Positions 49,740-58,868 of a stretch of 64,000 nucleotides of DNA are shown one piece after another (position 1 is the first letter of the stretch; every line of letters begins with the position of its first letter). The translations under genes and the position numbers were made by a program. Source of the stretch: Streptomyces sp. NBS 14/10 (GTDB lineage: Bacteria; Actinomycetota; Actinomycetes; Streptomycetales; Streptomycetaceae); the NCBI RefSeq assembly GCF_002224125.1, contig NZ_NCSM01000030.1:62001-126000 (forward strand), read 5' to 3'. The notes beneath the pieces were generated by a model. It saw only the letters and a program-made list of their open reading frames with translations. It did no database searches and was not told the origin of the DNA.

Positions 49740-50322
49740 CACCAGGTCGCATGGTGAGGCCGGCGGAGGTGATGGCACCTCCCCGGTTTCCCTGGCGTGT
49801 TTCGAAGCGTTCGCCCGTAACGCGAGACCGGCACTCGTGCGCGCGGCGCGACGCTACGTTCCTGATCACACCGCTGACGACGTCGCGCAGAACGTCCTGG
49901 AGTCGATCTTCAAGAAGTGGGACCGGGTGGTAATAATGGACCACCCAGTGGGCTACGCAGTGACTGTCGCACGGAGTCGGGCGATCGACCAGCTGCGGCA
50001 GCAGCAGCGAGAGTTCCCGGTCGCCAGTGAAGAGCTCGCCCCTCTCATTGAAGAAGGGCGACTGCGCGGAACGTCGAGTGATGACGTCGATGTGCTGGAA
50101 CTGATGCAGTCCTTGGTGAAGGGAATTTCCGGGCGGGCGGGGCAGGTCCTTCAGCTGAGCCTCCTTGGCTATACGCACCAGGAGATCGCCGAGTTTCTCC
50201 GTGTTTCACCGAGCACGGTCCGGGTGTTGCTCCATCGCGCCCGTCGGCAGCTCAAGGCCTCCGACGAGGTCCGCAGTCTGACCCGGGCAACCCACCTCAT
50301 TAATGGCCTGCCGCCGTCGTGA
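49720..50322 (+). CDS. ECF-like RNA polymerase sigma factor carried by the element
   Basis: 200 residues from ATG 49720. Region 2 (about 28-95): FARNARPALVRAARRYVPDHTADDVAQNVLE and HPVGYAVTVARSRAIDQLRQQQ. Region 4 (about 140-185): RAGQVLQLSLLGYTHQEIAEFLRVSPSTVRVLLHRARRQLK. There is no region 3, as in ECF types. No DNA-binding extension. The gene ends 103 bp before the right end of the element. Target promoters unknown. Confidence 0.85.
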   Translation: MSAPRSDTRSHGEAGGGDGTSPVSLACFEAFARNARPALVRAARRYVPDHTADDVAQNVLESIFKKWDRVVIMDHPVGYAVTVARSRAIDQLRQQQREFPVASEELAPLIEEGRLRGTSSDDVDVLELMQSLVKGISGRAGQVLQLSLLGYTHQEIAEFLRVSPSTVRVLLHRARRQLKASDEVRSLTRATHLINGLPPS

Positions 50323-50324
50323 CA

Positions 50325-50340
50325 GCAACACCTCTGTTGC
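50325..50340 (+). terminator. Small hairpin after the sigma factor gene
   Basis: GCAACA (50325-50330) and TGTTGC (50335-50340), 6-bp stem with CCTC loop; weak terminator candidate. Confidence 0.35.
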
Positions 50341-50410
50341 ACGGCTAGCGGCGAATCCGGCTACCTTGCCTGCGCAGATGTTCAGCGTGAGGCTGATGCA
50401 TCCGTTGAAC

Positions 50411-50425
50411 CACTGGCGGAAGAAC
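50411..50425 (+). repeat. Right terminal motif of the element
   Basis: CACTGGCGGAAGAAC, the inverted counterpart of 41942-41956. Host dprA sequence resumes within five bases. Confidence 0.75.
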
Positions 50426-50429
50426 CCAT

Positions 50430-51146
50430 GGCGTGGACGGCGCCGCGCACCGCGGCACGCTGGCGGCGGACGGGGCGACCATCGCCGTGCTCGCCTCCGG
50501 CGTCGACATCCCCTACCCCCGGGGCCACGCCGAGTTGATCGAGCGCATCGCGGAACAGGGCCTGGTGCTGGCGGAGTTACCGCCCGGCGCGCATCCGACC
50601 CGCAGCCGTTTTGTGCTGCGCAACCGGGTCATCGCCGCCCTCACCCGCGGCACGGTCGTCGTCGAGGCCCAGTACCGCAGCGGGTCCCTGGTCACCGCAC
50701 GCCGGGCGCTCAAGCTCGGGCGGCACACCATGGGCGTGCCGGGCCCGGTCACCAGCGGGCTCTCCTCGGGGGTCCATGAACTGCTGCGAGGGGAGGCCGT
50801 TCTGGTCACCGACGCGGCTGAAGTGGCCGAGCTGGTGGGCGGCATCGGGGAGCTCGCGCCCACGCGGCAGGGGCCACTGGTGGAGCGGGACCTGCTCGAT
50901 CCCGTGACGGCACGCGTCCTGGAAGCGTTGTCGGCACAGGGCGGCAGCGATGGCCGCGAGGTCGCCCGGGACTCGGGGACGAGCTGCGAGGAAGCGTTGA
51001 GCCGGCTGTATGAGCTGCTCGCCCTGGGTTTTGTCGAACGACATGGTGACCGTTGGGAGTTGGCTCCGACGGTTCGCCGGAACGACAGCACACGGCGAGG
51101 CGATCCCCAGATTTGGGGCAATCGGGTGAAAGGGTTGAGGCGATGA
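50430..51146 (+). pseudogene. dprA: dprA (smf), 3' part
   Basis: 238 codons continuing the host frame: GVDGAAHRGTLAADGATIAVLASGVDIPYPRGH, then RSRFVLRNRVIAALT, VVVEAQYRSGSLVTARRAL, GVPGPVTSGLSSGVHELL, and a C-terminal winged-helix-like domain. The stop upstream in frame is TGA at 50406-50408 inside the element. GTG 50433 could restart translation but lacks a Shine-Dalgarno. It joins in frame to the 5' half if the element is removed. whiG follows after 129 bp. Confidence 0.92.
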
Positions 51147-51275
51147 CCGTATCCGCACACCGCCGAGCCGACTCCCTTCGCATACCGCGATGGCTCAGTC
51201 ACGCTACGCTCGCTAGGTTTCCGGCGGAAGCGCACCTCCTCACCCACGTCATGGCAGAACGGCACAAGGCGACGA

Positions 51276-52109
51276 ATGCCCCAGCACATCTCCGGGTCTG
51301 ACCGCGCGGCGCCGACCCCTGCCCGCGGCGCGGTGCGTCCCGCCGCCCCGTCATCGCTCGATGAGCTGTGGCGGTCCTACAAGTCCACGGGCGACGGTCG
51401 GCTCCGGGAGCAGCTGATCCTCCACTACTCGCCGCTGGTGAAGTATGTGGCGGGGCGGGTCAGCGTCGGGCTGCCGTCCAATGTCGAGCAGGCCGACTTC
51501 GTCTCCTCGGGCGTCTTCGGACTCATCGACGCCATCGAGAAGTTCGACCCCGAGCGGGCCATCAAGTTCGAGACCTACGCGATCACCCGGATCCGTGGCG
51601 CGATGATCGACGAACTGCGGGCGCTGGACTGGATCCCGCGCTCGGTCCGCCAGAAGGCCAGAGCGGTCGAGCGGGCCTACGCCACGCTGGAGGCGGCCCT
51701 GCGCCGCACCCCCTCGGAGGCCGAGGTGGCCGCCGAGATGGACATCGGCCTCGATGAACTGCACGGGGTTTTCAGCCAGTTGTCGCTGGCCAATGTGGTC
51801 GCCCTCGAAGACCTGCTGCACGCCGGCGGGGAGGGCGGAGACCGGCTGAGCCTGATGGACACCCTGGAGGACACCGCCGCCGACAACCCCGTGGAGGTGG
51901 CCGAGGACCGCGAGCTGCGCAGGCTGCTCGCCCGCGCCATCAATACGCTCCCCGAGCGGGAGAAGACCGTGGTCACCCTCTACTACTACGAGGGGCTGAC
52001 GCTGTCCGAGATCGGCCAGGTCCTCGGGGTCACGGAGAGCAGGGTCAGCCAGATCCACACCAAATCCGTGCTGCAGCTGCGGGCCAAGCTGGCCGATGTC
52101 GGACGCTGA
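51276..52109 (+). CDS. whiG: Sporulation sigma factor WhiG (FliA family)
   Basis: 277 residues from ATG 51276 ([18 protein letters not shown]). Region 2: [70 protein letters not shown]. Region 3: [19 protein letters not shown]. Region 4: [37 protein letters not shown]. It matches Streptomyces WhiG nearly throughout. WhiG commits aerial hyphae to sporulation. The 129-bp gap from the dprA stop carries its promoter. Confidence 0.97.
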   Translation: MPQHISGSDRAAPTPARGAVRPAAPSSLDELWRSYKSTGDGRLREQLILHYSPLVKYVAGRVSVGLPSNVEQADFVSSGVFGLIDAIEKFDPERAIKFETYAITRIRGAMIDELRALDWIPRSVRQKARAVERAYATLEAALRRTPSEAEVAAEMDIGLDELHGVFSQLSLANVVALEDLLHAGGEGGDRLSLMDTLEDTAADNPVEVAEDRELRRLLARAINTLPEREKTVVTLYYYEGLTLSEIGQVLGVTESRVSQIHTKSVLQLRAKLADVGR

Positions 52110-52148
52110 ATCGTCCCGGCAGTATCGCTCCCACCACGGGGCCTTTCG

Positions 52149-52154
52149 TAAAGT
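52149..52154 (+). promoter_or_regulatory. Candidate -10 element for a leaderless TetR gene
   Basis: TAAAGT, 6 bp before the GTG at 52161; no Shine-Dalgarno precedes that start and no clear -35 is seen. Confidence 0.35.
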
Positions 52155-52160
52155 GATGGC

Positions 52161-52739
52161 GTGCCCAGGATTCGAGCGGCCTCAGTGGCCGAGCACCGGA
52201 CCATGCAGCGCGACGCCCTGCTGGACGCCGCCCGCTCCCTGCTGTCCGAGGGTGGTACGGAGGCATTGACCTTCCCCGCCCTCGCCGAGCACACGGGCCT
52301 TGCGCGGTCCTCCGTCTATGAGTACTTCCGATCGCGCGCGGCCGTGGTCGAGGAGCTGTGCGCGGTGGACTTCCCGGTCTGGGCCGCCGAGGTCGAGGCG
52401 GCCATGGAGCGGGTCGACTCGCCCGAGGCGAAGATCGAGGCCTATGTGCGCCAGCAGCTGGCGCTGGTCGGCGACCGCCGCCACCGGGCCGTTGTGGCGA
52501 TCTCGGCCGGGGAGCTGGACGCGGGCGCCCGCGAGAAGATCCGGGCCGCGCACGGCGGGCTGATCGCCATGGTCGTCCAGGCCCTCGGCGAGCTCGGCCA
52601 TGAGCAGCCGCGGCTGACCGCGGTGCTGCTGCAGGGCGTCGTGGACGCCGCGGTCCGCCGGATCGAGCTCGGCGCCGAGGACCCCGCGGGCGTCACGGAA
52701 GCGGCCGTCACCATGGCCCTGCACGGCGTGCGCCCCTGA
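52161..52739 (+). CDS. TetR-family transcriptional regulator
   Basis: 192 residues from GTG 52161. N-terminal HTH: RDALLDAARSLLSEGGTEALTFPALAEHTGLARSSVYEYFRSRAAVVEEL. The C-terminal ligand domain is helical with no hint of ligand. It follows whiG by 51 bp in the same direction and converges on the M23-like gene, overlapping its 3' end by 32 bp. Targets unknown. Confidence 0.92.
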   Translation: MPRIRAASVAEHRTMQRDALLDAARSLLSEGGTEALTFPALAEHTGLARSSVYEYFRSRAAVVEELCAVDFPVWAAEVEAAMERVDSPEAKIEAYVRQQLALVGDRRHRAVVAISAGELDAGAREKIRAAHGGLIAMVVQALGELGHEQPRLTAVLLQGVVDAAVRRIELGAEDPAGVTEAAVTMALHGVRP

Positions 52740-53754
52740 CGCCCCCCCGCCCGGTGCCCGTCGCCCGCGCCCGGCGCAGACACCCCCCGGCCCAGGCCGC
52801 CGCGCCCGCCAGCACGGCGGCCGAGGCCAGCCCCACAGGGCCGGAGGCGCCCGCGGTGCGCGAGGCGAGGGTGAAAGGCGGCGTACGGCCGTCGGCCGTA
52901 TACGACGTGCCCCGGGTGCTCGCTCCCGGCGCGGCACCTGCTCGTTCCGGAGCGCCCGCGGCCGCGGGGGCGCCCGCTCCCGGCGCGGTACCCGTTCGCT
53001 GCTGGGCGTCGGCTTCCTCCGGGGCGTCCGGACCCTCCGGGACGCCGAAGACCGGCAGCAGCCGGGAGGGGCCGTGGCGCAGCATCGACGGGGTGAGCAG
53101 CGACAGCGGGTCCAGATAGCGGTCCCCGCGGCGCAGGCCCCAGTGCAGACAGCCGGACGGGCAGTGGAAGGGGCCCGCGCCCAGGACGCCCACCACCTGA
53201 CCGGCCCGCACCCGCTCGCCCTTGGTCACCACGGCCCGTACCGGCTCGTATGTCGTGCGCAGCGGCGGGCGGCCGGTGCCCGACAGCTCGATGGTGAGCA
53301 CTCCGCGGCCCGCGACCTGGCCCGTGAAGGACACCCGGCCCGCAGCCGCCGCCCGTACGGGCCGGCCGGTGCGGGTCGCCAGATCCACCCCGCGGTGGCC
53401 CGCCGCCCAGGGGGTGGGCGGCGGCTCCCAGCCCCGCAGCACCGTCGGTCTGTCCGCGTCCGCCTCCGGCCCCACCGGCCAGGCCCGCCCGCCACGGGCC
53501 GAGGCCCCCGCGGCCGTGGTCGGCTCCGGCGCAGTGATCGACTCCGCCGCAGTGATCGGCTTCGGCGCCATGGCCGACTCCGACGCGGCGGCCGGCCAGG
53601 CCGACAGCGGCGGGATCGCGCCGAGTAAGCCGAGTAAGACGATGAACGGCAAGGTCAGCAGGGTCAGCAGCAACCTCGGCAAGGTCGGCGGAGGCCGGTC
53701 CGGGGCCCGGTCGGAGGCCCGGCCGACGGTCGGGGCAGTGGTGTGCGGTCGCAT
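52708..53754 (-). CDS. Secreted M23/LytM-domain protein, possibly inactive
   Basis: 348 residues from ATG 53754. A membrane/signal segment ([19 protein letters not shown]) is followed by a Thr/Ala linker and a LytM fold: [25 protein letters not shown] (Zn ligands His and Asp), [22 protein letters not shown], and [23 protein letters not shown]. In active M23 enzymes the last motif is HxH; here the first His is Cys (CLH), so the catalytic His is missing. An Ala/Gly/Pro region and a C-terminal hydrophobic segment follow. Likely a peptidoglycan-binding or scaffold protein. Confidence 0.88.
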   Translation of the reverse strand: MRPHTTAPTVGRASDRAPDRPPPTLPRLLLTLLTLPFIVLLGLLGAIPPLSAWPAAASESAMAPKPITAAESITAPEPTTAAGASARGGRAWPVGPEADADRPTVLRGWEPPPTPWAAGHRGVDLATRTGRPVRAAAAGRVSFTGQVAGRGVLTIELSGTGRPPLRTTYEPVRAVVTKGERVRAGQVVGVLGAGPFHCPSGCLHWGLRRGDRYLDPLSLLTPSMLRHGPSRLLPVFGVPEGPDAPEEADAQQRTGTAPGAGAPAAAGAPERAGAAPGASTRGTSYTADGRTPPFTLASRTAGASGPVGLASAAVLAGAAAWAGGCLRRARATGTGRGGVRGARRAGPW

Positions 53755-54095
53755 GGAGACACAGTGACGCGACTCGCCGATTCGCGTGGATCATGGCCAC
53801 GATCTGGGGACTACTCACGGGTTGTGGATATCGCCGTCACCCGGCACCGCACGGGTCCCGTACACTTCTTGTGGCGATCCGGGTCACCGGGTCGACTTCG
53901 CACGCCCCGCCACCGGCACCCCGATCGGCCTCGATCCACCCATCGATACCGCTCGAAGAGCACGGCGGCCGCGTCCCTCGGTCCTCGGACGAGCCCTCCG
54001 CAAGGCAAGGGCCCAGCCCGTGGCAGACGCGCCGGGGCGTCAGGCGCGGCAGCCGCCCGGCCGCCGCGGAACCGAGCACTTCAAGGAGTACGGCC
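53755..54095 (+). other. Divergent promoter and long leader upstream of rpsB
   Basis: 341 bp without a gene; a long in-frame extension of rpsB (from 53793) is rejected because AAGGAG directly precedes 54096. TTGTGGATA (53820-53828) is close to a reversed DnaA box. The leader could contain an S2 autoregulatory structure, not resolved by eye. Confidence 0.5.
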
Positions 54096-55010
54096 ATGGC
54101 CGTCGTCACGATGCGGGAGCTGCTGGAGAGCGGCGTCCACTTCGGGCACCAGACCCGCCGCTGGAACCCGAAGATGAAGCGTTTCATCTTCACCGAGCGC
54201 AACGGCATCTACATCATCGACCTGCTCCAGTCGCTGTCGTACATCGACCGCGCCTACGAGTTCGTCAAGGAGACCGTCGCCCACGGCGGTTCCATCATGT
54301 TCGTCGGCACGAAGAAGCAGGCGCAGGAGGCGATCGCCGAGCAGGCGACCCGCGTCGGCATGCCGTATGTCAACCAGCGCTGGCTGGGCGGCATGCTCAC
54401 CAACTTCTCGACCGTCTACAAGCGTCTGCAGCGCCTCAAGGAGCTCGAGCAGATCGACTTCGAGGACGTGGCCGCCTCCGGCCTCACCAAGAAGGAGCTG
54501 CTGGTCCTCTCGCGCGAGAAGGCCAAGCTCGAGAAGACCCTCGGCGGTATCCGCGAGATGCAGAAGGTGCCGAGCGCCGTCTGGATCGTCGACACCAAGA
54601 AGGAGCACATCGCCGTCGGTGAGGCGCGCAAGCTCCGCATCCCGGTCGTCGCGATCCTCGACACCAACTGCGACCCGGACGAGGTCGACTACAAGATCCC
54701 GGGCAACGACGACGCGATCCGCTCGGTCACCCTTCTCACCCGCGTGATCGCCGACGCGGTCGCCGAGGGCCTTATCGCCCGCTCCGGTGTCGCCACCGGT
54801 GACGAGAAGGCCGACAAGGCCGCCGGTGAGCCGCTCGCCGAGTGGGAGCGCGACCTGCTGGAGGGTGAGAAGAAGGCCGACGAGCCCGAAGCGGCCAAGC
54901 CCGCCGAGGCCGAGCAGCCGGCCGAGGCCCCTGCCCCGGCTGACGCCCCTGCCCCGACCGAGGCCGCGGCCCCGACCGAGGCCCCGGCCGCGGACGCCGA
55001 GCAGGCCTGA
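54096..55010 (+). CDS. rpsB: 30S ribosomal protein S2
   Basis: 304 residues from ATG 54096, Shine-Dalgarno AAGGAG (54083-54088). S2 hallmarks: [99 protein letters not shown] ~60-residue Ala/Glu/Pro-rich tail is typical of actinobacteria. Confidence 0.97.
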   Translation: MAVVTMRELLESGVHFGHQTRRWNPKMKRFIFTERNGIYIIDLLQSLSYIDRAYEFVKETVAHGGSIMFVGTKKQAQEAIAEQATRVGMPYVNQRWLGGMLTNFSTVYKRLQRLKELEQIDFEDVAASGLTKKELLVLSREKAKLEKTLGGIREMQKVPSAVWIVDTKKEHIAVGEARKLRIPVVAILDTNCDPDEVDYKIPGNDDAIRSVTLLTRVIADAVAEGLIARSGVATGDEKADKAAGEPLAEWERDLLEGEKKADEPEAAKPAEAEQPAEAPAPADAPAPTEAAAPTEAPAADAEQA

Positions 55011-55028
55011 CCACTCGGACCACGTGTG

Positions 55029-55065
55029 ACGGCGGGGGAGGGTGCCTTGGCACCGCCCCCGCCGT
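55029..55065 (+). terminator. Strong hairpin between rpsB and tsf
   Basis: ACGGCGGGGG (55029-55038) pairs with CCCCCGCCGT (55056-55065); inside, GGTGCC/GGCACC pair around TT. Probably sets the rpsB:tsf ratio by partial termination. Confidence 0.8.
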
Positions 55066-55108
55066 TCCCCCGTAGAGCTTTCGACTTTCGAGAAGAGATT
55101 CACAGATC

Positions 55109-55945
55109 ATGGCGAACTTCACCGCCGCTGACGTCAAGAAGCTCCGTGAGCTCACCGGCGCCGGCATGATGGACTGCAAGAAGGCGCTGGACGAGGCCGA
55201 TGGCAGCGTCGACAAGGCCGTCGAGGTCCTGCGCGTCAAGGGCCAGAAGGGCGTGGCCAAGCGCGAGGGCCGCAGTGCCGAGAACGGCGCCGTCGTCTCC
55301 CTCATCGCGGACGACAACTCCTCCGGTGTGCTGGTCGAGCTGAAGTGCGAGACCGACTTCGTCGCCAAGGGTGACAAGTTCATCGCCGCCGCCAACGCCA
55401 TCGCCGCCCACGTCGCCAAGACCTCCCCGGCCGACCTGGAGGCCCTGCTCGCCTCCGAGATCGAGCCTGGCAAGACCGTCCAGGCGTACGTCGACGAGGC
55501 CAACGCGACGCTCGGCGAGAAGATCGTCCTGGACCGCTTCGCGCAGCTCTCCGGCGGTTACGTCGCCGCGTACATGCACCGCACCATGCCGGACCTGCCG
55601 CCGCAGGTCGGTGTGCTGGTGGAGCTGGACAAGGAAGACGCCACGGTCGCCAAGGACATCGCGCAGCACATCGCCGCGTTCGCGCCGAAGTTCCTGAGCC
55701 GTGACGAGATCTCGGCCGAGACCGTCGAGAACGAGCGCCGTGTGGCCGAGGCCACCGCCCGCGAGGAGGGCAAGCCCGAGGGCGCCCTGCCGAAGATCGT
55801 CGAGGGTCGCGTCACCGGCTTCTTCAAGGAGAACGTCCTGGTGGACCAGCCGTTCGCCAAGGACAACAAGAAGACCGTCCAGAAGATCCTGGACGAGGCC
55901 GGTGTCACGCTCAAGGGTTTCGCGCGCTTCCGCGTCGGCGTCTGA
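55109..55945 (+). CDS. tsf: Elongation factor Ts
   Basis: 278 residues from ATG 55109 (MANFTAADVKKLRELTGAGMMDCKKAL). Nucleotide exchange factor for EF-Tu. The EF-Tu contact motif is CETDFVAKGDKF, and the core domains follow (AAYMHRTMPDLPPQVGVLVEL). Same direction as rpsB and pyrH. Confidence 0.97.
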   Translation: MANFTAADVKKLRELTGAGMMDCKKALDEADGSVDKAVEVLRVKGQKGVAKREGRSAENGAVVSLIADDNSSGVLVELKCETDFVAKGDKFIAAANAIAAHVAKTSPADLEALLASEIEPGKTVQAYVDEANATLGEKIVLDRFAQLSGGYVAAYMHRTMPDLPPQVGVLVELDKEDATVAKDIAQHIAAFAPKFLSRDEISAETVENERRVAEATAREEGKPEGALPKIVEGRVTGFFKENVLVDQPFAKDNKKTVQKILDEAGVTLKGFARFRVGV

Positions 55946-56054
55946 GCGTAGGCGTCTGAGCGTCGGCGTACGAGCCGAGCAGCGAATGACCGGCGACCCC
56001 GATAGGGTCGTAGGCAGCCAACCGTCAACCGGTCGGCCGCAGATGTGACGAGGA

Positions 56055-56106
56055 GGCCATTGCCGCAGAGGTCGAACAAGGACCCGTCCGGCAATGGCCT
56101 TCTTCG
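56055..56106 (+). terminator. Intrinsic terminator between tsf and pyrH
   Basis: GGCCATTGCCG (56055-56065) pairs perfectly over 11 bp with CGGCAATGGCC (56089-56099), followed by TTCTTCGT. The 23-nt loop makes antitermination or regulation possible. Confidence 0.75.
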
Positions 56107-56128
56107 TATGTGCACGAGGAGATCTCCA

Positions 56129-56911
56129 ATGAATCAGGGCGCGGGCGCCGGACAGGCCGCCGACGAGAAGAACGCTCAGGGCAGGGTCAAACCCCGTCGG
56201 TTCCTGCTCAAGCTCTCCGGTGAGGCATTCGCCGGCGGCGGAGGGCTCGGGGTCGACCCGGATGTCGTGCACGCCATCGCCCGTGAGGTCGCCGCGGTCG
56301 TCCGGGACGGCGCGGAGATCGCCATCGTCATCGGCGGCGGCAACTTCTTCCGCGGCGCCGAGCTGCAGCAGCGCGGCATGGACCGGGCCCGCTCGGACTA
56401 CATGGGCATGCTGGGCACGGTCATGAACTGCCTCGCCCTCCAGGACTTCCTGGAGAAGGAGGGCATCGACTCCCGCGTCCAGACCGCCATCACCATGGGC
56501 CAGGTCGCGGAGCCGTACATTCCGCTGCGCGCGGTGCGCCATCTGGAGAAGGGGCGCGTGGTCATCTTCGGCGCGGGTATGGGCATGCCGTACTTCTCGA
56601 CGGACACCACCGCGGCCCAGCGGGCCCTGGAGATCCATGCCGAGGCCCTGCTCATGGGTAAGAACGGGGTGGACGGGGTGTACGACTCCGACCCCGCGCG
56701 GAACCCGGACGCGGTGAAGTTCGACGCACTGGAGTACGGCGAGGTGATCACCCGGGACCTCAAGGTCGCCGATGCCACCGCCGTCACGCTCTGCCGCGAC
56801 AACAAACTGCCGATCCTCGTCTTCGAGCTTCTCGCCGAAGGAAACATCGCGCGCGCGGTGAAGGGTGAGAAGATCGGCACGCTCGTGAGCGACCAGGGCT
56901 CCCGGGCCTGA
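56129..56911 (+). CDS. pyrH: UMP kinase
   Basis: 260 residues from ATG 56129 with GAGGAGAT (56115-56122). Phosphorylates UMP to UDP. Amino-acid-kinase fold: [65 protein letters not shown]. The longer reading from GTG 56045 runs through the terminator hairpin and is rejected. Confidence 0.96.
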   Translation: MNQGAGAGQAADEKNAQGRVKPRRFLLKLSGEAFAGGGGLGVDPDVVHAIAREVAAVVRDGAEIAIVIGGGNFFRGAELQQRGMDRARSDYMGMLGTVMNCLALQDFLEKEGIDSRVQTAITMGQVAEPYIPLRAVRHLEKGRVVIFGAGMGMPYFSTDTTAAQRALEIHAEALLMGKNGVDGVYDSDPARNPDAVKFDALEYGEVITRDLKVADATAVTLCRDNKLPILVFELLAEGNIARAVKGEKIGTLVSDQGSRA

Positions 56912-57015
56912 CGGCTCATACGGGGGATGGACAACGGCCTGCCGGTCGGACACCGTGCAGGAGAAGACGCACGCAGGGGCGAGGCTCTGCTTACTGATAA
57001 CACCAGGAGCAAGTG

Positions 57016-57573
57016 GTGATCGAAGAGATCCTCCTCGAGGCCGAGGAGAAGATGGAGAAGGCCGTTGTGGTCGCCAAGGAGGACTTCGCCGCGATCCGCA
57101 CCGGGCGTGCGCACCCGGCGATGTTCAACAAGATCGTGGCCGACTACTACGGAGCGATGACGCCGATCAACCAGCTGGCGTCGTTCTCGGTGCCCGAACC
57201 GCGGATGGCCGTGGTGACCCCGTTCGACAAGAGCGCGCTGCGCAATATCGAGCAGGCCATCCGCGACTCCGATCTGGGCGTCAACCCGAGCAATGACGGC
57301 AGCATCATCCGGGTGGTGTTCCCGGAGCTCACGGAACAGCGCCGCAAGGAATTCATCAAGGTCGCCAAGGGCAAGGGCGAGGACGCGAAGATCTCGATCC
57401 GCAGCGTCCGCCGCAAGGCCAAGGAGTCCATCGACAAGCTCATCAAGGACGGCGAGGTCGGGGAGGACGAGGGCCGCCGTGCGGAGAAGGAGCTCGACGA
57501 CACCACCGCGAAGTATGTCGCGCAGGTGGATGAGCTGCTCAAGCACAAGGAAGCCGAGCTCCTCGAGGTCTGA
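57016..57573 (+). CDS. frr: Ribosome recycling factor
   Basis: 185 residues from GTG 57016 ([19 protein letters not shown]); GTG 57013 is too close to AGGAG (57005-57009). RRF features: [38 protein letters not shown], and the C-terminal coiled helices. Splits post-termination ribosomes with EF-G. Its stop overlaps the cdsA ATG. Confidence 0.96.
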   Translation: MIEEILLEAEEKMEKAVVVAKEDFAAIRTGRAHPAMFNKIVADYYGAMTPINQLASFSVPEPRMAVVTPFDKSALRNIEQAIRDSDLGVNPSNDGSIIRVVFPELTEQRRKEFIKVAKGKGEDAKISIRSVRRKAKESIDKLIKDGEVGEDEGRRAEKELDDTTAKYVAQVDELLKHKEAELLEV

Positions 57574-58787
57574 TGAACGACTCATCCTGGGGGGCTCCGC
57601 CGAGCGCCCGCCTCCGGGGACCGGCCCAGCAGGGACCTCCTCCCTCGCTTCGCGGCAAGGTGCCCTCGCCCTCGGCGGGTCCCGCGCACGACGTGGGCGA
57701 GGCGGCGCAGACTCGGCCCATGCCCACCGTGCCCCACGCAGGCGGAGACCCTTGGGATGCCGCCGACCGTGACCGGGGGGCCGCTCGGCCGAGCGGCCCC
57801 CTGTTCCGCGACGACCGGGAGCCGGAGCGCGGGCCGCGCCGGCCCGCGGCACACCAGCCGACGCCCCCGGACCGCCCCGATGCCATGCCTTCCGGCAGCG
57901 CCGCTCAGCCCGGCGAGGCGGGCGGCGCCGACCGGACGGGGAACGCAGACGTGACGGGCGAAGCGAAGAAGAAGAGCGCGGGCCGCAATCTGCCCGCCGC
58001 GATAGGGGTGGGCGTCGGCCTCGGCGCGCTGGTCGTCGCCTCGCTCTTCATCTACAAGCCGGTGTTCATCGGCGTCATAGCGGTCGCGGTGGTCGTCGGC
58101 CTGTGGGAGCTGACCTCGCGGCTGGCCGAGCGCAAGGACATCCACGTCCCGCTGGTGCCGCTCGCCGTGGGCGGCGTCGCCATGGTGGTCGCCGGCTATG
58201 TGCGCGGTGCGGAGGGCGCGTGGGTGGCCGTCACGCTGACCGCCCTGGCGGTGCTCGTCTGGCGGATGACCGAGCCGCCCGAGAACTACCTCAGGGATGT
58301 CACGGCCGGCGTCTTCGCGGCCTTCTATGTGCCGTTCCTGGCCAGCTTTGTCGCGCTCATGTGCGCCGCCGACGACGGGCCGCGGCGGGTGCTCGTCTTT
58401 CTGCTGCTGACCGTGGTCAGCGACACCGGTGCGTACGCGGTCGGCTGGCGCTTCGGCCGCCACAAGCTCGCGCCGCGCATCAGCCCCGGCAAGACCCGCG
58501 AGGGGCTGCTGGGCGCGATCGCCTTCGCCATGGTCGCGGGCGCGCTGTCCATGCAGTACCTGATCAAGGACGGCGCATGGTGGCAGGGGCTGCTCCTCGG
58601 GCTCGCCGTCGCGGTCAGCGCGACCCTCGGCGACCTCGGCGAGTCCATGATCAAGCGTGACCTGGGCATCAAGGACATGGGCAAGCTGCTGCCCGGCCAC
58701 GGCGGGATCATGGACCGGCTGGATTCCCTGCTGCCCACCGCGCCCGTGGTCTGGCTGCTGATGGTGGTCTTCGTGGGCGGCGGCTGA
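57573..58787 (+). CDS. cdsA: Phosphatidate cytidylyltransferase
   Basis: 404 residues from ATG 57573. The first ~135 residues are a disordered Pro/Gly/Arg-rich cytoplasmic extension, longer than in E. coli CdsA. About eight membrane segments follow. The C-terminal signature SMIKRDLGIKDMGKLLPGHGGIMDRLDSL (read in two parts) is intact, as is DTGAYAVGWRFGRHKLAP. It makes CDP-diacylglycerol for phospholipid synthesis. Confidence 0.95.
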   Translation: MNDSSWGAPPSARLRGPAQQGPPPSLRGKVPSPSAGPAHDVGEAAQTRPMPTVPHAGGDPWDAADRDRGAARPSGPLFRDDREPERGPRRPAAHQPTPPDRPDAMPSGSAAQPGEAGGADRTGNADVTGEAKKKSAGRNLPAAIGVGVGLGALVVASLFIYKPVFIGVIAVAVVVGLWELTSRLAERKDIHVPLVPLAVGGVAMVVAGYVRGAEGAWVAVTLTALAVLVWRMTEPPENYLRDVTAGVFAAFYVPFLASFVALMCAADDGPRRVLVFLLLTVVSDTGAYAVGWRFGRHKLAPRISPGKTREGLLGAIAFAMVAGALSMQYLIKDGAWWQGLLLGLAVAVSATLGDLGESMIKRDLGIKDMGKLLPGHGGIMDRLDSLLPTAPVVWLLMVVFVGGG

Positions 58788-58809
58788 CCGGCCCCACACC
58801 CCGGCCGTC

Positions 58810-58841
58810 ACGGCCTCGTGCCACGCGTGGCACGAGGCCGT
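58810..58841 (+). terminator. 32-bp perfect palindrome between cdsA and rlmN
   Basis: ACGGCCTCGTGCCACG followed immediately by its reverse complement. As RNA it gives a hairpin of about 14 bp with minimal loop; most likely the cdsA terminator. Confidence 0.75.
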
Positions 58842-58868
58842 ACGCACGTCTGCGACACTGGTTGAACC

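Larger units (their letters stand above)
41942..50425 (+). mobile_element. 8.48-kb element with three tyrosine recombinases and TnpC-like protein, inserted in dprA
   Basis: Bounded by the two halves of dprA. Left end GTTCTGTATCCAGTG (41942-41956) and right end CACTGGCGGAAGAAC (50411-50425) are inverted copies of GTTCT-N4-CCAGTG. ATCCGTTG occurs subterminally at both ends in direct orientation (41966-41973, 50400-50407). Content: minus-strand small membrane protein, recombinases 1-3 and a TnpC-like protein, a 588-bp untranslated stretch, and a small membrane protein with ECF-like sigma factor. Architecture matches Tn554 (tnpA-B-C) and recombinase-in-trio elements. No target duplication is seen. 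Base composition is visibly less GC-rich than the flanks in the noncoding parts. Confidence 0.9.

Noticed and set aside
41942..50425. Integrative conjugative element or prophage
   Set aside because: No transfer, replication, capsid, packaging or tRNA attachment features; only recombinases, a helper and small cargo.
53793..54095. N-terminal extension of S2
   Set aside because: In-frame but not S2-like; AAGGAG and the conserved S2 N-terminus mark 54096 as the start.
56045..56128. Upstream start for pyrH
   Set aside because: Would translate through the terminator hairpin; Shine-Dalgarno GAGGAGAT fits 56129.
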